A DNA stretch of 36,372 nt from Treponema sp. (GTDB lineage: Bacteria > Spirochaetota > Spirochaetia > Treponematales > Treponemataceae). The stretch spans positions 1-36,372 of the forward strand of contig JAFZWX010000106.1 in NCBI GenBank assembly GCA_017617145.1. The letters are read 5' to 3'. Both the position numbers and the translations under genes were made by a program. Of the stretch, positions 23,001-35,000 are shown piece after piece (the stretch's first letter is position 1; the number at the start of each line of letters is the position of its first letter). The notes below the pieces were generated by a model. The model was not told where the DNA came from, did no database searches, and was given only the letters and a program-made list of their open reading frames with translations.

Positions 23001-26000
23001 AGATGTTTGTGTTCCCCAGACTTTACCCGTTGCATCGGTGTTCCAGGCTCCAAACTCAGAAGAATCCTGAGGTGCGGCTTTTATATAAAAATATGACAAT
23101 TCCGTGTCATATTTTAATTCGTTCTGACAATCAGGATCAGAATACAAGCCTGTAAAATCACAAACAGGTGCCGAAACTGCATCATGGAATTTTAACAATT
23201 CAACTGACTCGCTGTGATATCGTACCGGGCGATTGAATTCAACTCTTATAGAATTGTCGCGTTCGGTATAAGCAGTTGTAATTACAAAATCATCAAAATC
23301 AACATTTGTGTTTTCAACTGCACTTGTTCCTTCATCAACACATTCAAGTGCAACAAGACGAGCCTTTGAACCATCTGTGCTGCCATTACTGCAAATAACC
23401 TTACATCCCGAAATATAAGAATGATAAGCTTCTGCAAAGGCATTAGCAGCATTTGTCAAATCTGGAACCTTGAGAATCCACTGACCGCTTGCACCGTTTG
23501 CCGAAAGTCGTGTTCCGTTAGCATAGAAGTTCTTTGCAATAGAAACTGTTTGACCGGCTTGAACAGCAAGAGTTGCAGAAAAATCTTGTGGTACTGCAGT
23601 TCCATCAGGAAGCGAGGTTTCATTATAATTTGGCTGGCTCCAGGTTTGAGGGCGCGCACAATAATATGAATATTCGTTTACAGAACCTGTTGTTGTATCG
23701 GTTGTAGAATAATCCTGTCCAAGAATTAAAACATCCTGGCTAGCTGTAATATCGCCATTCAAAATAACTGCACCATTATAAAGAACAACATTTTTGGCTT
23801 TTGTTATTTTTGCATTAATTGTTAAAGGAGCAGCCGGTAAAGCCTGTCGCACAATAATAAGATTTTTATCTGCTGTTGGTACCTGGGTACCAGCTGTCTC
23901 TCCTGTGCCAATTGTGATTACCTGTCCGCTTGTACCAAAATCAGCAGCTTCGGTTCCATAAATTTGAACATCTGTGGCAAAACCCGCAGGACCGTTTCCT
24001 GTAAAGCTTCCGCCAATTACAGAATTACCTGTTCCGTTTTGTGTAAATGTCCTTTCAGAAGCATCAACACTTGTATCAGTACCAAAAGCAAAATCCTTTC
24101 CATTTTCGGTTTTGAACAATCCAGAGTTTGTTATTGTTACAGAATTTTCTGCAGCAAAATCTTCTTCAAGCGTTATATTGTGACCCTTTAATACTACAGT
24201 TGTGCCATTTGTCTGACCAAGAGAAATATCTTCGGCTTCAATCGTACCAGCAATAACTGTTGCCGCAAGCGTAACATTTTTTTCTGGAACAAAAAGCTTG
24301 CCATAAATTTCTGTATTTCCGGCGGTGTGAATAAGATTTGTTCCTACAGACATTACAGGATTTTCGATTGATGAAGTATTACCTGAATCTCCGAACTCAA
24401 CTGTACCGGTGGTTTTAAATGTATCTTGTTTTATTGTATTTATTACACCACCCTTCTTAAAGATTACATTTCCACTTTCTGTAAAATCGGTAAAGGTATC
24501 AATGTTTACGACATCTTTGAAAAGTGTTTCTGCCGCACTTGTAAGCTGTAACTCATGAAAAGCATTACCAGCCTGTTCACCAGCTGCAGGAGTTCCCACA
24601 GTTCCATTGAATACAATATTATTTGTGCCTGCAACAAAATTCAGTTTTTTATTTCCGTTTACAGAAGAACCAAAGCTTATAGTTCCAAGCGTGATTTCAA
24701 GAGTTGTATCAGAAAGAATTTCTACCTGTTTATTGTAAGTCTGATTTTCTGCTGTTTTGATTTTTGCACAGTTAATATCAGCTTTTTGAGTATCGATTGT
24801 ATCTACAGTTACGTTTCCATTAAAGGTTGCTTTTGCCGCTGTTTTGAGTGATGTAAGATTTGTGATTGTATCATCAAAAGTTACGGAACCTGTTTTTGTT
24901 TCAAGTGAATATGCTCCAGAAAGCGGTTTTTCAAAAATGAGTTTTGCTGTGTCGGCTGCGTCTGTTGTTATGATTGTATTTGTAAGAAGCTCTACCGGCT
25001 GATTAAAGGTTGCGCTGTTTACTGTAATTGAATCACAGTTAATTTTTGTATTTGCATCTACAATGAGATTCTGAGTTGCCGTACTTGCGTTTTCAACATT
25101 TGCGTTGAACTGAACTGTCTGATATTCGTTGGCAGCATTTTTTGCAGTAAGAGTTATGTCGCCTGCTTTGATTAAAGTTACTTCGCCGTTATATGTCTGA
25201 TTTCCTGATGTTGTTATTGATTCACAATTTATTTTTGCAATTTGTGTGTCTATTGTTCCTGCTGTTACATCTCCGTTGAAGGTTGCAGCAGCCGCTGTTT
25301 TGAGTGATGTAAGATTTGTAATTGTATCGTCAAATTTTACAGAGCCAGTTACAGTTTCAAGTGAGTGATTGCCAGAAAGTGTATCTTTAAAAATAAGTGT
25401 TTCTGATTCACCGGCATCAGTAGTAATTATTGTATTGCTTAAAAGAGTAACTGCTTTTTCAAAAACAGCATTTTGTGCCGTAATCGACTCGCAATTGATT
25501 ATTGCAAACTGAGTATTCAAAATTCCAATATTTATTTCATCATCAAAAGTTGCAGTTGCGGCTGTTTTTAAAGATGTCAGACCAGTAATTGATTTTTCGA
25601 ATTCTACAGAGCCAGTTACAATTTCAAGCGAAGCGTTTCCGGTAATTACATCATTAAAGAGAATTGTGTCTCCTTCTGGAGCAGTAAGCTTTGTGTTGCT
25701 TGTAATTGAAACAGCTTTTTTATAAGTTTGATTAGCTGTAGTCAAAATTGAAGCCGTATTTATTGTAAGCGGTGCATTTATTGAAAGTTCTGCGCCCTGT
25801 ACATTGCTGTTTAATATAAGTGCGTCTGCAAGAATGTTGTTTTCAAGGAAGATTGCGGCGCCTCCACTGCCAGTTCCGTTCAAGGTTACTGTTCCGGCGT
25901 TTACAGAAGTTGCAGCTGCTTCTGTGTCATTTCCAATTATTACTTTATCTATAAACACATTTGAAGCATTATTAAGTGTTACAAATTTTCCGGTGCCTGC

Positions 26001-29000
26001 TGTAATTGTTGTGATATTATTTACTGTAATTTTTTCTGCTATATCAACAGATGCGTTTATATGAAGCTTTTCATATTGCTTACCAGCTTGAGGTGTATTA
26101 CCTTCTCCATCCCAGGCAAAATTTGTAATTGTTGCAGAGCCTGTTTCATCATAATATTCAACAGTTGAATCGGTACCGTTTATCATAATGCCGCTGATTG
26201 TCTGACCGTTAGAGCCATTAAGACGAACAAGTCCATTATTTGTAATTGTTCCAACTGTAAGATTCTGGTCGGCTAAATCAAAACGTGCGGCTGCTTCAAC
26301 AGTTATTGCTCCGTTGTAGGCTTGCGAAGTTGTTCCATAAGTATCATTCAAATCAAGAGGAACTGTTAGTTTAGGATAACTTGGCTTGTTTGCAGCAATT
26401 GTAACAACAGCACCCTTATTTGGAACAGAAGCAGGACTCCAGTTTTCTTTTGTATTCCAATCTGTATTATTTGCTCCATTTCCACCAATCCAGGTGTAAG
26501 GCATGTTAGGGAAATTCCAGTTTACATTGTTTCCTCTGTCGTAACTGCTCAAGGCAAAAAGATTGTATGCAAAATCCGGATCGTCCGAAGGTGATGTGTT
26601 AGAGATATTATTTGAATCCTGAACATCAACATACTGAATTTTGTGATTGTTTGTACCGGTACATTTTATTGTCCAGGCAGTCCCTGTCGTTGAAGAACGA
26701 AGAGAAAGCATATTGTTATCTTGAGCTGCAGTTCCCATTAATGTAAGAAGACCACTTACAGTTTGAGTTTTTCCAGCAGCAAAAGTAATAGTTTTTCCGC
26801 CAAGACCTGTTGTATCGTCACCGGCAGTAAGATTAACAATGTTGTTGCTTCCTGTAATAGTCACTGAGTTTGTAAACACTAAATTATTAAAGCTGTTATT
26901 TCCCTTTAAGATTGCAGCAGGAGATGCAGTAGTTTTATTTGCAGCTGTAAGAATTATTGTTCCGTTATTTGCGGCAAGCGTATCGTCTGCTAAATCAACA
27001 TCGGCATTAAAGGTTGTTGTACCGGAAGAAGCAGTGAGTTTTGAGTTTGTCTCTGTCGTGATGTTAGGCTCTGCTAACACATCATCTGGCGTCAATGAAA
27101 TATTTTTAATAGTTTCATCAATAACAACAGTTTTTCCAACGCCATTTATTTTTGGAACATTCAGATTTATGAATGTATTATTTTCTGTTTCTAATGAAGT
27201 TGAGTTCTGTATAAAAATCAGTTCGCCAAGAGTGATGTTTGCAGTGGCATCTGTGGCAATTATGCTTTTAAAAATCGGAGTATCTATTGTAAGTTTCTTT
27301 CTGGTTGCTGCTGCAGGGTCATCGGTGATATTTGATTTATAATTGATCTGGGTTTCCGCAGCAAGAGTTGTGTCAGAAAGAATTTCCACCTGTCCGTTGT
27401 AGGTTTGAGTTCCGGTTGTAGTTATAGTTTCGCAGTTGATTTTTGCAATCTGAGTTTCAAGAACTCCTATGTTTACGTTTCCGTTGAAAGTTGCGGTTGC
27501 AGCTGTTTTAAGTAATGTAAGGTTTGTAATTGTATCGTCAAAAGTTACGGAACCTGTTTTTGTTTCAAGCGAATATGCTCCGGAAAGCGGCTTTTTGAAA
27601 ATGAGTTTTGATGTGTCGGCTGAGTCTGTTGTTATGATTGTATTTGTAAGAAGCTCTACCGGCTGATTGAAAGTTGCACTGTTTACTGTAATTGAATCAC
27701 ATTTGATTTTTGTTTTTGCATCAACAATGAGGTTTTGTGTTTCTGTATTGTCATTTCCGACATTTGCGTTGAACTGAACTGTCTGATAAACATTAGGTTC
27801 AGCAGAAGTATTCTTTGCTGTAAGAGTTATGTTGCCGGCTTTGATTAAAGTTACTTCGCCGTTGTAGGTTTGATTTCCGGTTGTGGTGATTGAGGCACAG
27901 TTGATTTTTGTTTTTGCATCAATAATAAGATTTTGTCTTCCTGTGTCTGATTTTCCAACATTTGCGTTGAACTGAACTGTCTGAAGTTCATTTCCTGCAT
28001 TCTTTGCGGTTAGAGTTATATCATCATTTTTCTTGAGTGTTACCGTTCCGTTATAGGTTTGATTTTCTGTTGTTTTAATTGTTGTACAGTTGATTTCGAC
28101 AGGGCCATTCAGGGTAAGAGTCTTGAGTGCTGTTGTCGCTCCTACATTTCCGTCAAAGGTAATCATGTATGAATCAGAAGAAAGTGTCAGAATATCATCT
28201 ACGTCATCAGATTCAGGATTTGTTATTATTCCGTTGATTGTTCCGTTGTATTTTTGAGTACCGTTTGTATTTATGTTTGCAGTTCCATTGATAATCAGAT
28301 TATCAAGTTCGAGAGCCGCAGTATTTAGTGTTCCACTTATTATTGTATTTGAATTTTTTGCTGTAACAGAATGCTTGAAATTTGCATAATCCGGACTTGT
28401 ACCAATGTTCATTGTGCCGGTTATAGAAACTTCATCTGGAGTATTAAATGTCACCGCATTCTGAATTGTTCCCCCGTTCTGGAAAATAATATTTCCTGAG
28501 TCTTCGGTATCTTCAAATGTTCCGATATATACAGCCTTTTCAAATTTTGTTTCCCTGGAACTTGTTATATGCAGTTTCCCAAGTGGATTACCTGAAGTTC
28601 CTGCTGTGCCTTTGAAAAGTATATTCTTTTCACCTGCTGTTATGGTTAAAGTTTTATTTCCATATACATTAGCATCTGCATTTGTAAATGAAACCCCGCC
28701 GTTTGTTGAGGAAGCTGTAAGATTCAGATTTTGTTCAAACTTAAGTGAATCTTCAAATGTAAGACTTTCACCTGTTGAACTTATGGTAACTGGATTTTCT
28801 TCAGAAATTACTTCTACTTCTTTTTTATAAATCTGATATCCATTTGTTGTTATTGAAGCACAATTGATTTTTGTTTTTGCATCAACAATGAGGTTTTGTG
28901 TTTCTGTATTGTCATTTCCGACATTTGCGTTGAACTGAACTGTCTGATATTCATTAGGTTCAACAGAGGTGTTCTTTGCTGTAAGAGTTATGTTGCCGGT

Positions 29001-32000
29001 TTTGATTAAAGTTACTTCGCCGTTGTAGGTTTGATTTCCGGTTGTTGTAATTTTTTCACAATCAATATTTGCATAACCGGTTACTTTAAGCGAAGCAAGT
29101 TCTGTATCTTCTCCTACATCTGCTCCAAATGTTGTACCATCATTTGAAGTTGTAATCAGTTCCAATTCTGCAGCACCATTAATAGTTGAACTTGCATCAA
29201 AGTTTATACTACCGGCAGACAATTTATGAGGAGAATTTGTTGTACTTAATGTTATTGCTCCACTGAAGTTCTGTGCCCCTGAGGTATAAATGGTTGAACA
29301 TTCAATCGTTGAAGGACCTGTTACTTCAAGAGTCTTGAGTGCTTTTGTCTGACCTACATTTCCGTTGAAAGTTATCAAATTAGAATTTGAATTGAACCTT
29401 AAAATATCATCGGCATCATTCGGAGTTGTTTCTATTCCGTTGATTGTTCCATTGTATGTCTGAGTACCATTTGTATTTATGTTTGCAGTTCCATCTACAA
29501 TGAGATTGTTCATTTGTATAGATGGTGTTATGAGGGTGCCTGTTAAAGTTATATAGTCAGGTGTATTAAAGGTTGTACCATTTGTATTTGTAATATTTCC
29601 ACCGTGCTTAAATGTTATATTTCCTGAGTCTTCGGTATCTTCAAATGTTCCGATATATACAGCCTTTTCAAATTTCGTTTCACCGGAACTTGTTATATGC
29701 AGCGTTCCAAGTGGATTATCTGAAGTTCCTGCTGTACCTTTGAAGAGTATATTCTTTCCGCCAGCTGTTATGGTTAAGGTTTTATTTCCATATACATTTG
29801 CATTTGCATTGGTAAATGAAACTCCGCCGTTTGTTGAATCATCAGCAGAAAGCTCCAGATCCTGCTCAAGCTTTAGGTCATCTGCAAAAGTAAGGTTTCC
29901 ACCTGTTGAACTTATTGTTGGCTTGCTTGCCGAAGAGACTGTTACTTCACCGTTGTAAGTTTGATTTCCATTTGTTGTAATTGCCGTACATTTGATTTCT
30001 ACAGGACCTGTTACTTCAAGAGACTTTAGAGCTGTTGACTGACCTACATTGCCGTTGAAAGTTATCAGAGTAGAATTGGAATTAAGTTTTAAAATGTCAT
30101 CAGCATCATTCGGAGTGTTTTCTATTCCGTTGACTGTTCCGTTGTATGTCTGAGTTCCTATTGTATTTATATTTGCAGTTCCATTGATAATCAGATTATC
30201 AAATTCGAGTACTTTTGCATTAAGTGTTCCTGTTATGTTTGATGGACCTGCGGTATGTTTAAGATCTGCATAAGGTGAAGTAGTTCCAATATTCATTGGA
30301 CTTTCAGTTGTACCTGTGATTGAAACTGTTCCGGTTGTATTGAAAGTCACCGCATTCTGAATTGTTCCGCCGTTCTTAAATGTTATATTTCCGGAATCTT
30401 CTGTATCTTCAAAGGTTCCGATATATACAGACTTTTCAAATTTTGTTTCACCGGAACTTGTTATATGCAGCGTTCCAAGTAGATTACCTGAAGTTCCTGC
30501 TGTGCCATTGAAGAGTATATTCTTTCCGCCAGCTGTTATGGTTAAGGTTTTATTTCCATATACATTTGCATTTGTTTTAGTAAATGAAACCCCGCCGTTT
30601 GTTGAATCGTCAGCAGAAAGATCCATATCCTGTTCAAGTTTAAGTGAATCTGCAAAAGTAAGGTTTCCGCCGGTTGAACTTATCGTTGGCTTGCTTGCCG
30701 AAGAGACAGTTACTTCACTGTTGTAGGTTTGATTTCCATTTGTTGTTATTGAAGTACAATTGATTTTTGTTTTTGCATCAACAGTGAGTTTATGAGTTCC
30801 TGTATCCGGGATTTCTACATTTGCATCAAACTGAACTGTCTGATATGCATTAGAAGAATTCTTCGCTGTAAGAGTTATATCATCTTTGAGTAAAGTTACT
30901 CCGCCTTTATAGATTTGATTTCCCGTTGTCAAAATTGAAGCCGCATTTATTGTAAGCGGAGCATTTATTGTAAGTACATCACCTTGCACATTACTGTTTA
31001 ATGTGAGACTGTTTGCAAGAATGTTGTTTTCGAGGAAGATTGCAACTCCTCCACTGCCAGTTCCGTTCAAGGTTACTGTTCCAGAGTTTACAGAAGAAGT
31101 TGAATTTCCAATCTTTACATGATTAGCAAAAACATTCGAAGCATTATTAAGATTTGCACTTGTTTTTATTGTTGTTAATCCAGAAACATCAAGTACTTCG
31201 GTATCTGGCTGTGTAATTTCTTCATTTATGATTAGATTTACATACTGCTTTCCTGTTGTGTTGGCACCGTAATCTCCATCCCATGCAAAACTTACAAATG
31301 TTCCGCCACAATACTCAACTGTTGAATCATCTTCATTTTTCATTTTGCCAGAAATCTGATTTGATGTTCCAACAAGTTTTATATGTCCATCATTAATGAT
31401 TTCTCCAACAGTCAACTGCTGATCTGCTAAATCAAAAATTCCTGTAACTGTGATTTTTCCCTCGTAGTTTGTAGAACCAAAGCTTTCGTTAAGATTAAGA
31501 GGCTCAGTTAAAACAGGATAAACTGTTGCTCCACTGATTGTTACAGTTCCAATAGTTACATCAGCGCCAATTCCAGGTACAGAACCTTCGTACCAGTTAT
31601 CTGGTTCATCCCATGCTGTATTATTTTTAGGTGCAACAGCTGCCCCTGTCCAGGTATATTCTTGTCCCGGGAAATTCCAGTTTTTGTTGTTTCCGCTGTC
31701 GGTACTATTAATGGCAAAAAGCTTGTAAAGAGTTGAATTGTATTCAGAAACATTGTTTGCATCCTTTACATCAACATACTGAATATCGTGACTGGTTGAA
31801 CTTGGAGCGGTACATTTAATTGACCATGCAGTTCCATCAGTAGTAGAACGAAGAGAAAGCTTATTCGTAGTAGAACTTCCTGTCAATGTAAGTTTGCCTG
31901 CAACTGTCTGAGTATTTCCTTCTGCAAACTTAATTGTTTTGCCGCCGAGCCCTTGAGCAGTAAGATTGTAGAAGGTTGATTTTCCTCCTACAGTGACTGT

Positions 32001-35000
32001 ATCTATAGTATCTGCCGGAGCAAGAATAACAGTTCCGTTTGAATGTTTAAAAGTGCCGTCTGCAAAATCAAGGCTGGCTTTGAAAGTCATTTTGTCAGTG
32101 TCTGTGCCCGAAGGTGCCGTAAGCGTTGTTCCGGTTTCTGTTTTAATACTTGGTTCAATTGCAACATTTCCAACAAACGAAAGTTTTGTTCCGGAAGATG
32201 ACAATGTAACTGTTTTACCATTTCCACTTATTGTTGGAACTGTAAGCCGTATTGGTGCGCCATTTGCACTTTGGATTTCTGTATTCTGTGAAAAAGCCAG
32301 TTCATTACATTGTATAGTTACAGTAGGCGGATTTTCAGGATCGGCAACTGCGGCAGTGCTTTTGAAAGTTGGTGAGTTTATTGTGAATGTTATTGACTTT
32401 GTTCCTGATTCTGAAATATTTCCAGAAAAATCAATTTCAGCTGCTTCCAATAAAACTGCATTTGATGTTGAGTTAGAATGAAGAATTATGTCTCCATTAA
32501 AAATCTGATTTTCCGTAGTTGCTATTTTTGTACATTTAATATTTGTTTTACCAGTAATCGTAAGAGACTTAAGTTTAGTTGCGTTTGTTTTTCCAACATC
32601 TCCATTAAAGGTTACGGATTTTCCATTATCAACTTCAATAGTTAAGGCTTGATTATTACTTACATTTGCATAAGTTGTTGTACCGTTTGATGTTGTATTT
32701 TCAAAAGCAACATTACCATGGGCAACAAGCTTTGTTGTTCCGGTAAGGTTAGTTTTATTCAAGGTTATATCGGCAGCAGTTAAAGTTCCTTTGATATCTG
32801 TAGGACCAGCGGTGTGAACTAAATCACAGTATTTTGTATTTGATTCATTATCAACATAAAGAAAGTTTGCGCCGTTTTGGAATGCGACTGTATTCGTTGT
32901 ATTAAAAGAAGAAGTTTTTATTGTAACAAGATTTGCGAAAGCTATATTTCCAGCAGAAACTAATAAATCTGTAATGTTACAACTTCCCGTTACTGTAAGA
33001 GTTTTGTCATTAGATTTATCTTCTTTTATTTTTGTATACGTGCCAGTTCCTGCAGCAAAAGTCTGATCGTTTGTGCCATTAAAAATCAAATAACCGTCGC
33101 CGTCTGTATTTCCAGTTGAGGTTAGATTTCCTTTTATTTCTACATCTGATGAAAATGTAACTGTTCCGCTTGCAATATTGAGATTTTCGTAAACATCGGA
33201 CCAGCAAGGAGTTGTTGTGCCATCGTAAATAATAGTACTACCGGGGCCATTTGTTCTTGTTGTTGCGGTAAGTGAGCCACCAGCAAAAGTGAGTTCTCCA
33301 TTATTTGTAATTGAACCAGAATATGTAGAATCATAAATTAATGATACATCAGCAGAAAGAACCGGATAATATGTTTTTCCTGCTGGAATTAAAACTATTG
33401 CACCTGAAGCTGGAACTGAACAAGCGGCTAGAGATTCACCAACTCCCCAGTTTGCTGCTGTATTCCAATCAGTTTTTTCAGCATCGGTTGAGCCACTACC
33501 ACCCTTCCAAATGTACTCAACACCATCAAAAATCCAGTTTGTATTATTGCCACTGTCGGTGCTGTCAAAAGCAATGAGTTTATAGGCAGTAGCTGCATCC
33601 TCTGATGTGTTAGAAATATTATTTGCATCCTTTACATCAACATACTGAATATCGTGGCTGGTTAAACTTGAAGCGGTACATTTAATTGACCATGCAGTTC
33701 CATCAGTAGTAGAACGAAGAGAAAGCTTACTTGTAGCAGAACTTCCTGTCAACGTAAGTTTACCTGCAACTGTCTGAGTATTTCCTTCTGCAAACTTAAT
33801 TGTTTTGCCGCTGAGATTTTCTGCTTTAAGATTGTAGAAGGTTGATTTTCCTCCTACAGTGACTGTACTTACATTGTTTGCCGGGGCAAGAATAACAGTT
33901 CCGTTTGAATGTTTAAAAGTGCCGTCTGCAAAATCAAGGCTGGCTTTGAAAGTCATTGTATATGGATTTGTTTCTGCGCCAGAGGATGGTGCCGTAAGCG
34001 TTGTTCCAGCTTCAATTTGTATGCTTGGCTCGATTTCGACATTTCCAACAAACGAAAGTTTTGTTCCGGAAGATGACAATGTAACAGTTTTTCCACTTCC
34101 ACTTATTGTTGGAACTGTAAGCTGAATAGGCGCGCCATTTGCACTTTGAATTTCTGTATTCTGTGAAAAAGCCAGTTCATTACATTGTATAGTTACAGTC
34201 GGCGGATTTTCAGGATCGACAACTGCGGCTGTGCTTTTGAAAATTGGGGTATCAATTGTAAGTGTTTTACCGTTACCAGAAATGTTTCCGGCAAAATCTA
34301 TTTCGTCTTTTACAGAGATAGTAATGTCTTCAACATTGATATTTGCATTACACTCAAGAACAGCATCTGTGGCAGAACCAGTTACATCTTTTTTGAATGT
34401 CACCGTACTTGCCGTAAACGTTGCCGATTTATTAAATGTCACAGTTCCGTTATAAGTCTGATTTCCGTTAGTTAAAATAATAACTGGTGAACTCTCGCTT
34501 TCTATTTTTACATCACCGTTCACAACCAGAGTTGTATTCGCTGAAGTATTTCCTGTAACATTCTGTTTAAAAAGGATCTCTTTATTTTCAGGAGTTTCGC
34601 CCGAGGTTTTTGCATTAAGAGTTGTACTTTTTTTAAGGATGACCTCGCCTTCGTAAATTTGATTTCCGGTTGTATTAATATAGTCACAATTTATATTTGT
34701 TATTCCAGTCACCTTAAGCGATTGAAGTTTTTTGTTTTCTTCAGTTCCGACCTCGCCATTAAAGGTGGTTGATTTGCCGTCGCCATGCGTTGTTATTGTT
34801 AATTCATTTTCACCAAAAACCTTTGCGTAAACAGTTGGATCTGTTGGTGAATCGTTTTCAAAAACAACATCTCCATAGGCTTCAATAGTTGTATTACCTT
34901 TGAGTTCGGTTTTACTCAGAGTGACATCGGCAGCAGTTAAAGTTCCTTTGATATTTGTAGGACCAGCGGTGTGAACTAAATCACAGTAATTTGTATTTGA

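Noticed and set aside
26839..27342. Plus-strand open frames opposite the giant gene (also at 31993-32481 and elsewhere)
   Set aside because: They are mirror frames of a Thr/Asn/Val-rich coding sequence, with low-complexity translations and no ribosome-binding sites.
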